NCBI RefSeq assembly: GCF_003254395.2
Contig: NC_037647.1
Location: 9,553,050 to 9,617,049 of the forward strand
Length of the DNA stretch: 64,000 nt
Direction of reading: 5' to 3'
Source of the DNA: Apis mellifera
Lineage: Eukaryota; Arthropoda; Insecta; Hymenoptera; Apidae
Below, piece by piece: positions 53,659 to 64,000 of this stretch; the first letter of the stretch is position 1, and each line of letters starts with the position of its first letter. A model generated the notes under the pieces. The model ran no database searches. It was not told the DNA's origin and saw nothing but the letters and a program-made list of their open reading frames with translations. The position numbers and the translations under genes are program-made.

Positions 53659-55925
53659 CCGCCGCCGCATCCGCCTCCAGGACGAGACCGCGCTCACACG
53701 GGAGGATAAGGGGAACCAACGGAATAAATCCAACTAATTAGACGGAGGAAAAACCGCGGATTAATTACCCGTCGCCTTCGCCTCTTCTTGCGCCTCTTCC
53801 CCGCCCGCGGAAAACGATTTTTCATCGCGCCGCAAAGAGCTCCGACCTCCCCCTCCTCTCCCGAGTTCCTCGAGAATTAACCGCGTAATCTTATTTTTCT
53901 CCCTTCTTCCGCTCCATTCCATTCCATTCTTTTCGAAGAAAGAATCGCTGATTCGTCGAACAAGAACGTGGACGAAAATAGAGGCGCGGGAAAGCAAAAG
54001 TAGGTGACGAGACGGGGGGCGAGGGACGAAGGTTTTGGATTGGCGGCGCGCGCGCGCGCGACTACGCGCGGCCAAGTGTTTGCGAGAGCCGTTTTCGAAA
54101 GCTCTCGGGGGTTCCAGGAAGCCGCGCGCGCGCGCGGGAGGATGGAAGGCTGAAATGCAGATTTCGCGCTACTCTCGAAAGCGGCTCTCCTCCCTTGCTT
54201 ACCTATATCCCCCTGTTTGCACCGCTCTCGTGCCTTCTCTCTCCTCCCCCCTTCCATCTCTCCGCCACCGTTTTCGCTCCACTTCACCGTTTCCTCGTCT
54301 TCTGCTTCTTCCCTCCTCCTCCTCCTCGTCCCACGCGCCGACGTTTCTCTCTCGTTCAACTTTGGATTTGCTCAGACCTCGCCTTTACACCTCTCTCGCG
54401 TTATATCCCGTTTGCGTGGGTGGGTGTATCCGTGGCACCTAAGTGTACGTGGCTCCTTGGTTTTTTCGTCAGAAGGCAGAGAGAGAGAGAGGAAGGGAGG
54501 AGAAAAGAGGTCGCGTCATTGCTGGTCAGGGCTTTGGTGATCGATGGCGTTGGCCGTTATCTTCGCCACCCCCGCTCGGGTCCCGGTGGTAATTCATCAT
54601 CTCGGTCTGTTTTTCACTTACTTTATATGCAACATATTCCGTAATTTTTATTCAGTCAACCGGCCGCCTCCCCCTCCCCCCCCTCCTCCTTTTTCTCGAG
54701 CAACCCCCTCTTGCGCGAGCTCGTAAAACAAAACGGAGCGGGCTCCAGTGTGTGGACCGTGGCGGAAGACGGAATGGAAGGGCGCCACGGCGCTCGGCAA
54801 CGTCTCTCTCTTCGTTCGAACGTCAGCTCCCTGGCAAAGTCCGAGGGGTTACACAAGCCGCACTCTATATGCTAAAGAATCTCGATATGGAGATCCGGTA
54901 GAGGACTCATCCCCGGACCGGTCAGTTTGATTTATTGGCCCGAAATCGGCCACGCTAAATTTCTACGAAAATATGCTGTGCCCAGCCCGCTCCCTCCCTC
55001 GTCCGCGTTTTCCGCCCCGCATTTCCATAAAATGAATTATTAGAGGAGCGCCGGGTACGTCGCGATTTTATTCCTCCTTCGAGAACCGTCCTCCTCTTCC
55101 GAAAATCCTATCCCTTCCATCCCTTTCTCTCTTTCCTTCAAACATCGTCTTCGTTTCCACTCGATCTCGCGTGCGCTCGAAAGGAGAGATCCTCTTATCG
55201 ATGGGATAAGTCGGTTTCGGTATTTTTCCGGGGGGCCGTGCGACGGTTACGGTCCCCCCTCTCCCGCTCGTGCCACCCTTGCCGCGTAAAAAAGCGTGCG
55301 ACGCACGGGGGGACGGGTCCCTGAGATCGTATCGGGGAGGTCACGGTGCTTATATACCGGTCGCATATATTTTTTAAAGCGGCTAAAGATACCGTCTACC
55401 GGACGCGGTAGCCGATCGGCCGGACACCGGCTTCCTCCGTGTCGAGGCGTGCACGCGTGTGTACGCGAGATGGCACCTGTCGCGCAAGGTGTTCCCGCAC
55501 TGCGATCCTCGTCCCGTTCGAGATGCGGAACGATCGTTCCGCCTTCGTATCCCTTGCCTTGGAACCCTTGGCAAAGTTCGTTTCGCGATCAACCGGACGA
55601 TTATTTCTTCCTCCGTTTCTTCTTCGAGATGGGAAGACGGAGTAGCGAGAGAGGGACGAGCTTTCTTCCTCTCTCCGCGAAATATCGAGAGATATCGGGT
55701 TGAAGCGCACGCGAGAAACAGAGAGAGAGAGAGGAGGGAAAGAAGCGTTTGGAAGGGCGCAGGTGAAACGGTTGCGAGAAGGAGCAGGTGGACCGAGCGA
55801 TGTCCGGCGTGTGCCACGGGCGACGAGGCTGACCTCGAAGAGCGTGGCAATCGGAGAGATCCCCGCGCAGCTGCGCTTTATCGTCCCCGAAGACCTACGA
55901 CGGCGACGAAACGAGCGAGGAGTGA

Positions 55926-55945
55926 TTAACGGCCGAGGCCGTTAA
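55926..55945. repeat. Inverted repeat (9-2-9)
   Basis: TTAACGGCC, GA, GGCCGTTAA: a perfect 20-bp inverted repeat. Confidence 0.88.
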
Positions 55946-56465
55946 CGCCTCAACCTGCGTGGGAATCGATTACTGTCGGCTTCCCAAAAAGAAGAAAGAG
56001 AGAGGAAAAAACAAGTCGAACATTTTTCTCTTCCTCTTCGATCTTCGAAACGAATCTCGTTCCAGGATGCGAAGTTACCCAAGTTAGCAAAGCTCTCTTC
56101 CGAGGATAGCTAGGATTCCCAGGATAAGGAGATCCTGAGAGAGAGCGCGTCGGGAACGTCTTGGAGATCCCTACGTTATCGCTGGCCATGCTCCGTGGAA
56201 AGAAAGTTTGGGGAAGAGAGGGAAGCAGGGAGGGATGCGAAGGCCAAGTAGATCCCTGCAGCCGAGCTTGCAGCTTGCCCGGGTCTCGAGCTTTCGCGGT
56301 GGCAAGCAGCGCCTTGCCTTGGCAACTTCCGGCACCCGGCTTCCCCGCGGACCTTGCCCCGGAACCGAGAGCCTCCGCAGCCTCGAGATCCCTTCTTTAT
56401 CGGCGCTCCCAACGCTCTCTCGCATTCCTCCCTCCCGCTTTTCCCCGCTCCCCTTCTCATTCGCT

Positions 56466-56490
56466 TTTCCTTTCCTTTCCTTTCCTTTCC
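56466..56490. repeat. (TTTCC)5 pentanucleotide array
   Basis: Five uninterrupted TTTCC units. Confidence 0.95.
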
Positions 56491-56586
56491 TTTTCTTCTC
56501 TTCTCCTCTTTTTTCTTTTCTTTCGGTCGGGTCGAGAGACCATCGAGACCGAGACCGAAGGAAGTCGTCGACCGGCGTCGTAAGGA

Positions 56587-56604
56587 GATATCGCGCGCGA
56601 TATC
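56587..56604. repeat. 18-bp perfect palindrome
   Basis: GATATCGCGCGCGATATC, centred on CG alternation. It can extrude as a cruciform or bind a dimeric factor; no factor is identified. Confidence 0.9.
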
Positions 56605-56981
56605 CCGGTTACGGCGCGCCACCACCCGTGCGCGGCCTCGTGCATACACGCGCGCACACACGGGTACGCGTTACCCGTTAACGCACCGCCAATGTGTGCC
56701 GCTGTCGTACCAATTAATCGCCGGGAGATCTTTATCGGCATGGGATGTTTTCAGTCACGGCCTGCACTTTGCGCGCCCTCCGCCTTGCGCGCGTCCGCGC
56801 GTCCCGGCGCGTCCCGTTTCCGCGCAGCGAAACGCTCGCCGCTGCAAACTCGCAGGAAATTGACTAGCTCCTCTGGAAAAGCCGCTCCGATGTAACGGGA
56901 GCCCTCCGTCTCTCCCACGCGGCGAGAGCGGGAAAAAAAAATCCATTTTCGATTAGTCGTGCGAACGGGGATCGTTAACCC

Positions 56982-56985
<4 letters not shown>

Positions 56986-57013
<28 letters not shown>
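56986..57013. repeat. (GA)14 microsatellite
   Basis: 28 bp of uninterrupted GA. Confidence 0.96.
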
Positions 57014-57018
<5 letters not shown>

Positions 57019-57484
57019 GGACCTCTGTACGTGCCGCTCACAGTCGGAGAGAGTGTACGCATTTTCGGTCTATCCAAACCTGCCGCGCCACGATCCAACG
57101 TGGGAACGTCGTTTCGTATTCCGCGTAAGCGTCTCGACGCGACCTCCCCACGCACGCGTGTGCGCGCGCGTGAATGAAATTCAAGGTAGGTCGTCGGTCA
57201 GTCCGCTGGGTCGGACGAGATCTCGCTTGTCCTTGCCCCGCGAGGACGAGGACGAGGATCGAGGCGGGCAAGATCGATTCACGAGCGCGCGAGAACGTGG
57301 GAAGAGCACCTCGCCCGTTCTCGTCATCCTTTCCTTCCCTGTCCTGTCGTTCGACCACCGCGGTGGACGTCGCCTCCCTCTCGATCTCGGGGGTGCGAAC
57401 GTCCCTGGAAAAACTTGGAGAGGAGAGAGGGAGGAGAGTTGGAGCGTACAACGGCGAGGAAGGTGGAAGGAAAAGCTGCGAAAA

Positions 57485-57502
57485 GGGAGGGAGGGAGGGA
57501 GG
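57485..57502. repeat. (GGGA)n array
   Basis: Four GGGA units; four G-runs allow a G-quadruplex. Confidence 0.88.
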
Positions 57503-57614
57503 AAGAAAGGAAAGAGCGGGGAGGGAGAGGGAGGAAGCAGCGGGTGATTGATTTTTGTCGTGGCTTTGCCCGACGGTATCCGTTATATCCGCGATTGTGC
57601 GGACCTGTGTGCAG

Positions 57615-57723
57615 GGGGACTCCCGGCTGGTTCGCGCGACGACGGCGGGCGTCGCGACGCCGTCCACCGATTGGCGGTTCCCGTCCCCAGGGGGCGGCGC
57701 TAATCACCAGACCGTGCAACACC
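57615..57723 (+). CDS. Candidate internal exon (109 bp)
   Basis: The interval is bounded by a usable acceptor (CTGTGTGCAG, ends 57614) and a GTGAGT donor (57724). Read from the first base it is open: 36 codons plus one base, starting GDSRLVRATTAGVATPSTDW. The same frame is open upstream to at least 57555. Composition is Gly/Ala/Thr/Pro-rich and not repeat-driven, but the DNA is very GC-rich so stops are rare. No family is recognised. Confidence 0.12.
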
Positions 57724-58433
57724 GTGAGTCTCTCCGCTGCACTCGCCTCGAAACCACTCTACCGTGCATCGCTGCCTCCGATCTATATACCAGCCGACCG
57801 GTGTACGACCACCAACACGCGCCACTGACCTCTGCCTGTAGCACGACCACCACGCTCCCTCCGAGCGCGCCCTCCGACAGGATGTAAACCGACCACTATG
57901 ACGACGGGAAATGGAATACACTCCTCCTCCTCCTCCACCTAAGAAGAGAAACCGCGAGATCCTCCGTCGGGGATCAACGATGGATAATCTCGTATCGATC
58001 GTGTTATCCGAAAACGATCGAGCTACTTTCAACAGGTACTTGCTCTCCTCTTCTCCTCCCTTCCCCTCGTATCGATCGAGAATTTTCGAATCCTTTTCGA
58101 GGAGCAAGGTTCCGGATCGGATCGGTGGGAATGAAACCGAAGAGGCGGAGGCAGAGGGGCGTAGGATAGGAGGCCGATAAGATGCGAGATAGGGCGGATG
58201 CGCACGCTGAGAAATAGGAGGAGGTTCAATCTGACGTTCGATCGAGCCGGCGAAGTTGGTCGTAGAAGTCCGTGGGAGTCGCGGAGAGAGAAGAGTTTCG
58301 CGGTTTCATCGCGATCGTAAATTACCGGCCGATTCCGGCAAATGCTTGAAGCACGAAGCACGAAACGCGCGCTTCGATTGAAATTGATACCCGCGCGATA
58401 CCTGTGGCAACCGATCGAATTAGCCGCGGGGCG

Positions 58434-58463
58434 AGGGAGGGAGGGAGGGAGGGGAGGGGAAGG
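58434..58463. repeat. (GGGA)n array
   Basis: 30 bp of GGGA/GGGGA units; potential G-quadruplex on the plus strand. Confidence 0.93.
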
Positions 58464-58542
58464 GCCGCTACTTGGCGCTCGCTACTCGCGTACGCGCCCT
58501 CTCGACTGTCGGCCACGGTCACGTGTATCGCGCCGCGGTTCA

Positions 58543-58577
58543 GTATATATATATATACACATATGTGTGTGCGCACG
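58543..58577. repeat. TA array with adjoining palindromes
   Basis: TA array (58543-58557), then CACATATGTG and GTGCGCAC palindromes. Confidence 0.85.
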
Positions 58578-59399
58578 TATACAGAGAGGATCGAGAAACA
58601 TCGCGAAATATAAATCACGGAGCGGTGGAGGACGGAGAGGCGTAGATGGGTGGATCGATTCGGGAAATATTAAATTATCGTGAGCGACCGGTCCCCGTGG
58701 ACGGTAATACCGCAAGATATCGCAGTTTGTAAATACTTGTAAATATTCGCGCTCCATACACCAGTTCGCCGCGCGTGACCCGACTCTCTAATTTATGACA
58801 GCAACGCGGCGCGCGTTGAATAGAGATTGGCAGACCGCGCTCAACCGACTACTACTACCTACGTATTTCGAGTTCTCGAAATACGGCCGTGTTTCCCCGG
58901 TATATATACGTATGCATGTGCCTACGTATACCGTTAAAACTTTCCCTCTTAAAGGCCAGTCCATCGATCCGTCCATCGATCGAATTTCGACCGGGATCTT
59001 TCCAAACAGCCCACCTTTCGCGGCCTTTTTCCTTTCTTTCTTTCTTTCTTTCTGCCGATTGATTCGAACCGAGTCTAGCCGAGCCGCTTTCTCACGACGC
59101 GAGGGTGATTTACGGAGGGAGCGTGGCGACGACTGCGGGAAGAGTGACGATGGTGTGCGCGAAAGAGGGAAACGGTTCTGGTTCTCGCTCGAGAGAAGTC
59201 GGGCAAGAAACGTTCCACGATCCTTGGCTACGAAACGATAAGCCACCCGCGCTGATTTACGAGGGTACGGCGAATACTACTCTCCCGTCGTATTCGGGTC
59301 CCGCCACGATTCCCCGGGAATCGAGGAATCGGTGGTCGCGGCCAACGTCGACGACAACCACGACGACGACGACGACGTTCGTTCACTGGCGGTACAGTT

Positions 59400-59900
59400 G
59401 ATAAAGGCCGATAAATCGCGAGTAAAACGGAGTGATAATATCGCGGACACGGACGCGCGACGAGCGGGAAGGAGCGGGAGGAGCGGCAGGCGGGAGGTGG
59501 AGGTCGTCGCGGCGGAGGAGGAAAGCGGCGGTGGTGCGGGGGAGCGGAGGTTTCGGAGTGCCTGGACGAGGCGGCGCGGGGCGGCGAGGTGGTTGGAGGG
59601 TCGCGAAAGGGAAGGTGGGCCCAGATAGTGGGGGCCTGGGCGAGCGGCGGCGAGCGGCGGGGAGCAGGGGGACGGCGGGCGGAGGAGGGGAGGGCGCGCA
59701 GCGGAGGAAGCGGCGGCGTCGGTGGAGCGAGACGAGAGAGCGAGAAGCCGTCGTCACCGCCGCCGCCGCCGCCGCCGCAATCGGTGCCGCCACCGCCGCG
59801 AGGACGACGTAGGAGGGACCAATGGACATGCGCGGGTGTGCCGCGACACCACGGCGACCTTCTGGCCACCGCCAGAAACAAAATGGCTACCGCGCCTCCC
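59400..59900 (+). promoter_or_regulatory. CpG-island-like GC-rich block
   Basis: About 500 bp composed mostly of G and C with very dense CG dinucleotides, in contrast to the AT/GA-rich flanks. It includes (CCG)n at 59757-59778, multiple GGCGG and GCCGCC words and no TATA box. In insects such blocks can mark promoters or first exons; the ATG at 59883 with a strong start context lies at its downstream edge. Confidence 0.3.
59757..59778. repeat. (CCG)n microsatellite
   Basis: About seven CCG units. Confidence 0.92.
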
Positions 59901-59969
59901 AACGTCGCCGAGAGATGGCGACAAAACCTTCTCCCTCTTGGCCTCCTTTCCCGATCCCCAACTTTATAG
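59883..59969 (+). CDS. 28-codon ORF with near-ideal start context
   Basis: ATG in GAAACAAAATGGCT, close to the insect start consensus. The frame encodes MATAPPNVAERWRQNLLPLG and eight more residues, then stops at TAG (59967-59969). No splice donor in consensus context was seen inside it, so it would be an upstream ORF or a micropeptide rather than a first exon. The same ATGGC is also a Pho/YY1-type core. Confidence 0.18.
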   Translation: MATAPPNVAERWRQNLLPLGLLSRSPTL

Positions 59970-60718
59970 GATTAATAGTCAAAGTTCGGGCGAGTCGTAG
60001 TTTTCTCTCTTCTCGAAACTTTTAACGACCGACTTTTCCCACCGCCACACGTTCCTCTCCTCTCCTCTCCTCTTCTCGTTGGAAATTGAACCTGAGAGCT
60101 TCGTACGTCGATCGTTGTACTCCGCTCTCGTTGTACATCTCTATCTTTTCTGAAAAAATTTTTTTAAGAGAAACTAGTCGCCTTGTCGCGTAGTCTTGGA
60201 TACTACGAGACGGAGATATTGTTTTTCTTCTCTTTCTTTCTTTCGTATAAATCGTAGCGGGAGGGAGGGACGGAACGAACGAGAGCGAATCCGATTCTCG
60301 AATCGGGCCGGATCTTATCGCTTCGCCCCCTCCCCCTCCCCGTTCAATTACGCGTTGGAAGACGAAGGCGGGGTGGAAGGCTACTTCGAGGCGCGCGGTC
60401 GGCCGGTACGAACACGACAGATAGCCACTCGATACGCGGCGTTAATTTGTCGAAAGCACTCGCGTCACCGCGCCACGAGTGAATATCATTTGAATGCATT
60501 AAGCGTGCTGCGTATATGCTACGTACGCGCGGTTGCGTAGCCGAGTGGACGGACGGCGTCGAGATCGGAGATCCCGTCCGAACCCGTCCCGAATCGGATT
60601 CGTGCGCGCAAACGTCGCGTCGACGTTCGATCGTCATCTCCGTCGTCGTCGTCTCTTCCTCTCTTCTCTTCTCATCCTCGAGATGACGAACGCGACGATG
60701 GATCCGGAAGATGGATCG

Positions 60719-60742
60719 ACTCGTCGTCGTCGTCGTCGTCGT
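60719..60742. repeat. (CGT)n microsatellite
   Basis: 24 bp of CGT. Confidence 0.93.
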
Positions 60743-61855
60743 GACTCGAACAAGGCGTGGTATTTTTCCAACAGAGAGGGAGAGGGGGCCGTTGTGTTTT
60801 TTTCCTCGAGCAGAAGAAGACACGGAGCATCGAGAAGGCTGGTTAGGAGACGGAGGAGCGTTCGCGAGACGGGTCTCTGTCGGGGACATTGATTGGCGAG
60901 CGACGGGAGCCGGCTCGGTCGGTCGGACCATCGGTCGCTTCTCCTCCGCTTTGCTCGGATGTTTTTAGGACGGTGGATAGGAGCTCTCATGCATATTCAA
61001 CGGCACTCTCAACTCCTCCGTCACAGGAGGGAAAGAACCACCCCCGCGGCCCCGGCGCACCCCTTAGGCAGCCCCTATCCGTCGCTCCGAGAGAAAGAGA
61101 AGACGAGGCTGGCGATGTGCTGGTGCGCTGGTGGATGGATGGATGGGGATGGGCCGGGGGGAGAAAGAGAGAGAGAGAGAGAGAGATCCGCGGAAACAGG
61201 GGGGTGTGGAGGAGACGGCGATGGTGCCGAAGAAGAGAAAGGGAGGGGTGCTCCCGCGATCTCCTTCGTATTTCCGCGTCGCCTTTTGTCCACGATATAT
61301 CGGAGGATAACCCCGTAATATTTTCGACGAGGAAATTAGACAAACTTCTAGGGAAAGGAAAGGAATCGAATTCTCTTCGAATTCTTCGTTTTAAGAAGAG
61401 GAGAGAAAAAAAGAAGAAGAAGAAAAAGAAGACTCGCGTTCCACGGTTCATCGACTTGGTCCAAGGAAAAGACATTTCTCGCCTATCTATTTTTCCCCCC
61501 ACCCCTTCCTTCCTTTTAACCCTCATCCCTCCCCTGTTCCTCCCTTGAAGCAACCGTTGAAAACGGGTTCGTCGAAACTACGCTCGTAAAAGCGAGTAGA
61601 GACCCTTAAAGGCAGACACGCTCGCCGGAAGGGATGATCCCGGTGGATGATCCGATGGTTTCTCACTCGTCGCGGAATCCGTCGTCGTCGTAGTCGTCGT
61701 CGTCGTTTCGACGAAGAGCGACGAGAAGATTGGACGGAGTAGGAGTTGTGTGCACGAAGGAAGGAGGCGTTTGGTTACGACGGCGATAAATTCGAGCTGG
61801 AGGATTTCGCGGCTGAGAACTGCGAATACGTTGGATCTGTGTGCTATGGATGTGC

Positions 61856-61895
61856 GGGGAGGGGAGGGGAGGGGAGGGGAGGGAGGGAGGGAAGG
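61856..61895. repeat. (GGGGA)5 plus GGGA array
   Basis: Five GGGGA units followed by GGGA units: at least eight G-runs with single-A spacers, a strong potential G-quadruplex on the plus strand. Confidence 0.94.
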
Positions 61896-63079
61896 AGGGA
61901 GGTGGGAAGGGACCTCTCCGGGGGATTGATATCCCTCGTCGTCGTCGTCGTCGTCCTCGTCTTCTTCTTTCTCCCCTCCTCCTCCTCCTCCTTCCTTTGA
62001 TATCCACCCTCGCGGAAGCGGAGCGGAGAGAATCCTTCGATTCCCTTTCACTCTCGGCCAAGCCCTCCTTCTCCCTCTTCTTCCCTTCTCGGCGAGAAGA
62101 TAGATCGAAACCACCCTGTTTACACCGCGACGCGATGATTTGCCAAATTAATCGCTTCCCTCCCTTCTTCCGCCCCCTTCTACCGCCGCTGATTCCAGCG
62201 TTGGATTTCGCGATCTCGACCCTCCCACCTTCCCTCGAAGGAGGAGGGAGGGAGGGAGGGGAAGCCTGCTCAAGACGCGGGCAAAAACCGCGAATAATCT
62301 TGGCCGCGGAGAGGCCGAGACTTTCATTAACGGGAAGAGGGATGGGCCGCGCGGTAATTTCTAACGAGCCAGTTTCTCCTCTCGAGGGAGAAGGGGGGAG
62401 AAGGAGAGCGTCGCGCAAAAACCTCTCTCTCTCTCTCTCTGCTCGAGAGGCGTGACGGCGAAACGCGATCGTTAACGAAAAAAAAAAGAAAAAGGAAAAA
62501 GAAAATAAGACCGATACAACGACAAAGAGGAAACGTGGCTATCTTTTTGGTTCCTCAAAAATTGAATCGAATTCCATCTCGAAGAGATGCTTGGAAATTT
62601 ACGAATCTCTCTCTCTCTCGAAACGAACTGATCCTGGTGTATATATATTTAGACGATCTCTCGCGATCGTACGCGATCGAGAAAATGGTATCTGGAACGG
62701 TGTGGAGAGGAATATAGAGCGGGGAAGAGGGAGCTCGTAAAACGTGGACCTCGGGCTCCTTTTTCGCGGCGTCTCGGGTGGAGAGCACACGAGAGGGGCG
62801 GTGCCGGTGAAATGAAATTAAACGGGTCCCCTCTCTCCGTTGGACGGGCGGAGGAGGACGAGTCTCCTCGACCCGGTAAAAACGAGTGTGAAACATCCAA
62901 AGACACGAAGCCGGTCGAGGTAGTGGTGGAAAGGGACTGCTAACGTTGTCGTCTAACGTTGTCTCGCGGCGAAACACGATCGTTAATATCACTTTTCCTT
63001 CCCTCCTCCCCTACGTTCGACGAAATCACGTTTTTTTTCTCCTCCCGAAATCCACGAATCCTCCTCCTAACCTACGATG

Positions 63080-63097
63080 TATATATATATATATATA
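63080..63097. repeat. (TA)n microsatellite
   Basis: 18 bp of alternating T and A. Confidence 0.92.
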
Positions 63098-64000
63098 CAA
63101 GGCATAGGGTTTTCAGGGTGGAAGGGTCGAATCTCGATCGATAAACTTTCGCGTTGGTTCGCGACGAGAAATCGAATGGAAAGCGAGCCGCAAACTTTCG
63201 CAAAGACTTGGCGGCGGATACGTGTCGTCGGACCCGCTTCCGGCACAGGAGGATACGGTATCTCCGCGGAGGGGAGGGGAGGGAGAGAGTAATCAGCCGG
63301 ATAGATCGTCCTGTTTTCGTTCGTTCCCCTTCCTCCTCCCTTCCTCCTTCTTATTCTTTCCGGAGAACGCGGGGCGCGACGACAATCGATACCTGGCGAG
63401 GGAGGAGGGAAGGAGGGGCGGGAGAGGGGAAGGGGAGGGTGGCGCCTCATATTTCGCTCATTAGCGTCAGCATCGTCGTGAGCGTCGGGACGACGCAGCC
63501 AACCCGGCCGACAACCGTTGCTGGAGAGGGACCGACCGTCCATCCATCATCTCGTCTCCTCCTAGTTTCCAGCTCGTGTCCAACCCTCCCCTTCCTTCCT
63601 CGACCGCTCGTTTACACTCTTTTCTTCCTTGGAGAGGGAAGGGAATTCCGAAATCGCGAAATCGGGGCGAGAGAAGAAGGGCGCCTCCTCCTATTTGCGT
63701 AGCTTTTGCGTTTCGACGTTGGAGCAACAAGTTAGGATGGAAAAGGGAGAGAGAGAGAGAGAGTGGAAGATCGGTGGGCGCGGGCCAAGCCGGTTCCGCG
63801 GGATCGCCGGTTGCGGTCGGCTGCGGCAGGCCATCCACTTTCGCATGAAATCCGTTTTTAGCGACGGATCGTAAAGCGATTTATGCGCGCGAGCGGCCGT
63901 AACGATGATAGTAAACGCGGCCGGTGGTGGTGGTGGTTGGAACCCTCGAACAGGCGAGCGGTTAGTTGCCGCGTAAAGGACTTTATTATCGATATCGGTG

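Larger units (their letters stand above)
52660..57600. other. Non-coding stretch
   Basis: An AT-richer, unique block lies at 53000-53220. The rest holds CGAC, TTTCC, GA and GGGA arrays, CG alternations (54046-54059 and 54123-54136), two clear palindromes, and several R/S-rich open frames. A minus-strand donor match ATAG|GTAAGC lies near 54203. No gene was recognised. Confidence 0.5.
57730..59340. other. Non-coding stretch
   Basis: Includes GGGA and TA/GT repeats listed separately and a TTTC array near 59033-59054. Open frames are short and unconvincing. No RNA gene was seen. Confidence 0.5.
59970..64000. other. Non-coding, repeat-rich stretch
   Basis: CGT arrays (60719-60742, 61680-61708, 61938-61956), GA tracts (61169-61185, 63745-63763), the GGGGA array and TA array listed separately, and purine DNA at 61395-61432. 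Long minus-strand frames at 60987-62418 cross these tracts and are discounted. The window ends in unremarkable sequence, so any gene may continue beyond either edge. Confidence 0.5.

Noticed and set aside
59228..59902. A 224-codon minus-strand frame and overlapping plus-strand frames
   Set aside because: Stop codons are rare in this extremely GC-rich block. All six frames look Ala/Arg/Pro/Gly-rich and none is distinctive.
61663..62418. A 251-codon minus-strand frame
   Set aside because: It opens at TTG and runs through GGGGA, GTC and CT arrays; the product is Arg/Ser/Pro noise with overlapping frames on both strands.
1..64000. CRISPR array, IS element, prophage or bacterial operon
   Set aside because: No regularly spaced repeats with unique spacers, no transposase or integrase, and the overall composition and repeat content are those of an insect nuclear genome.

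Overview
The window reads as nuclear DNA of an insect, most probably a hymenopteran such as a bee or ant. CpG is not depleted (TCG, CGA and CGCG words are everywhere). Purine/pyrimidine microsatellites occur roughly every kilobase, there are no operon-like gene runs, and nothing resembles bacterial gene starts. The species cannot be named from this sequence alone.

No protein family was recognised anywhere. Long reading frames exist on both strands, but most run through GA/CT, GAA/CTT and TCG/CGA repeats that simply lack stop codons. The window is best described as a gene-poor intergenic or intronic stretch beside, or inside, a large gene. The candidate coding pieces are tentative and were chosen for ATG context, in-frame upstream stops, splice-donor matches, a poly(A) signal or balanced amino-acid composition. 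The most convincing is a short minus-strand end-of-gene reading frame (31525-31665) followed 24 nt later by AATAAA. Next are an ATG-initiated frame ending at a good donor (34916-35140), an ATG frame ending exactly at a perfect CAG|GTAAGT donor (9307-9452), a 174-codon open stretch in moderately AT-rich DNA (25293-25817) and a minus-strand first-exon candidate (46650-46740).

Layout. 1-9.3 kb is repeat-studded non-coding DNA with a 112-bp tandem duplication at 3685. 9.3-16.6 kb holds the first-exon candidate, a 26-bp minisatellite and long purine tracts. 16.6-24.8 kb is dominated by tetra-, penta- and trinucleotide arrays. 24.8-31.7 kb is more AT-rich and holds two consecutive open frames, a 60-bp-spaced direct repeat, a 100-bp tandem duplication and the minus-strand terminal exon. 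31.7-39 kb holds AT-rich blocks with homeodomain-type sites. 39-43.3 kb is the most promoter-like part: GAGA arrays, paired CACGTG boxes, an initiator match and several GCCAT/ATGGC (Pho/YY1-type) words. 43-59 kb is mostly repeat-rich filler with isolated splice-donor matches. 59.4-59.95 kb is a very GC-rich CpG-island-like block ending in an ATG with near-ideal insect start context. 60-64 kb is again non-coding.

No tRNA, rRNA, CRISPR, IS element, recognisable transposon or known microRNA was found. No pathway can be assigned.
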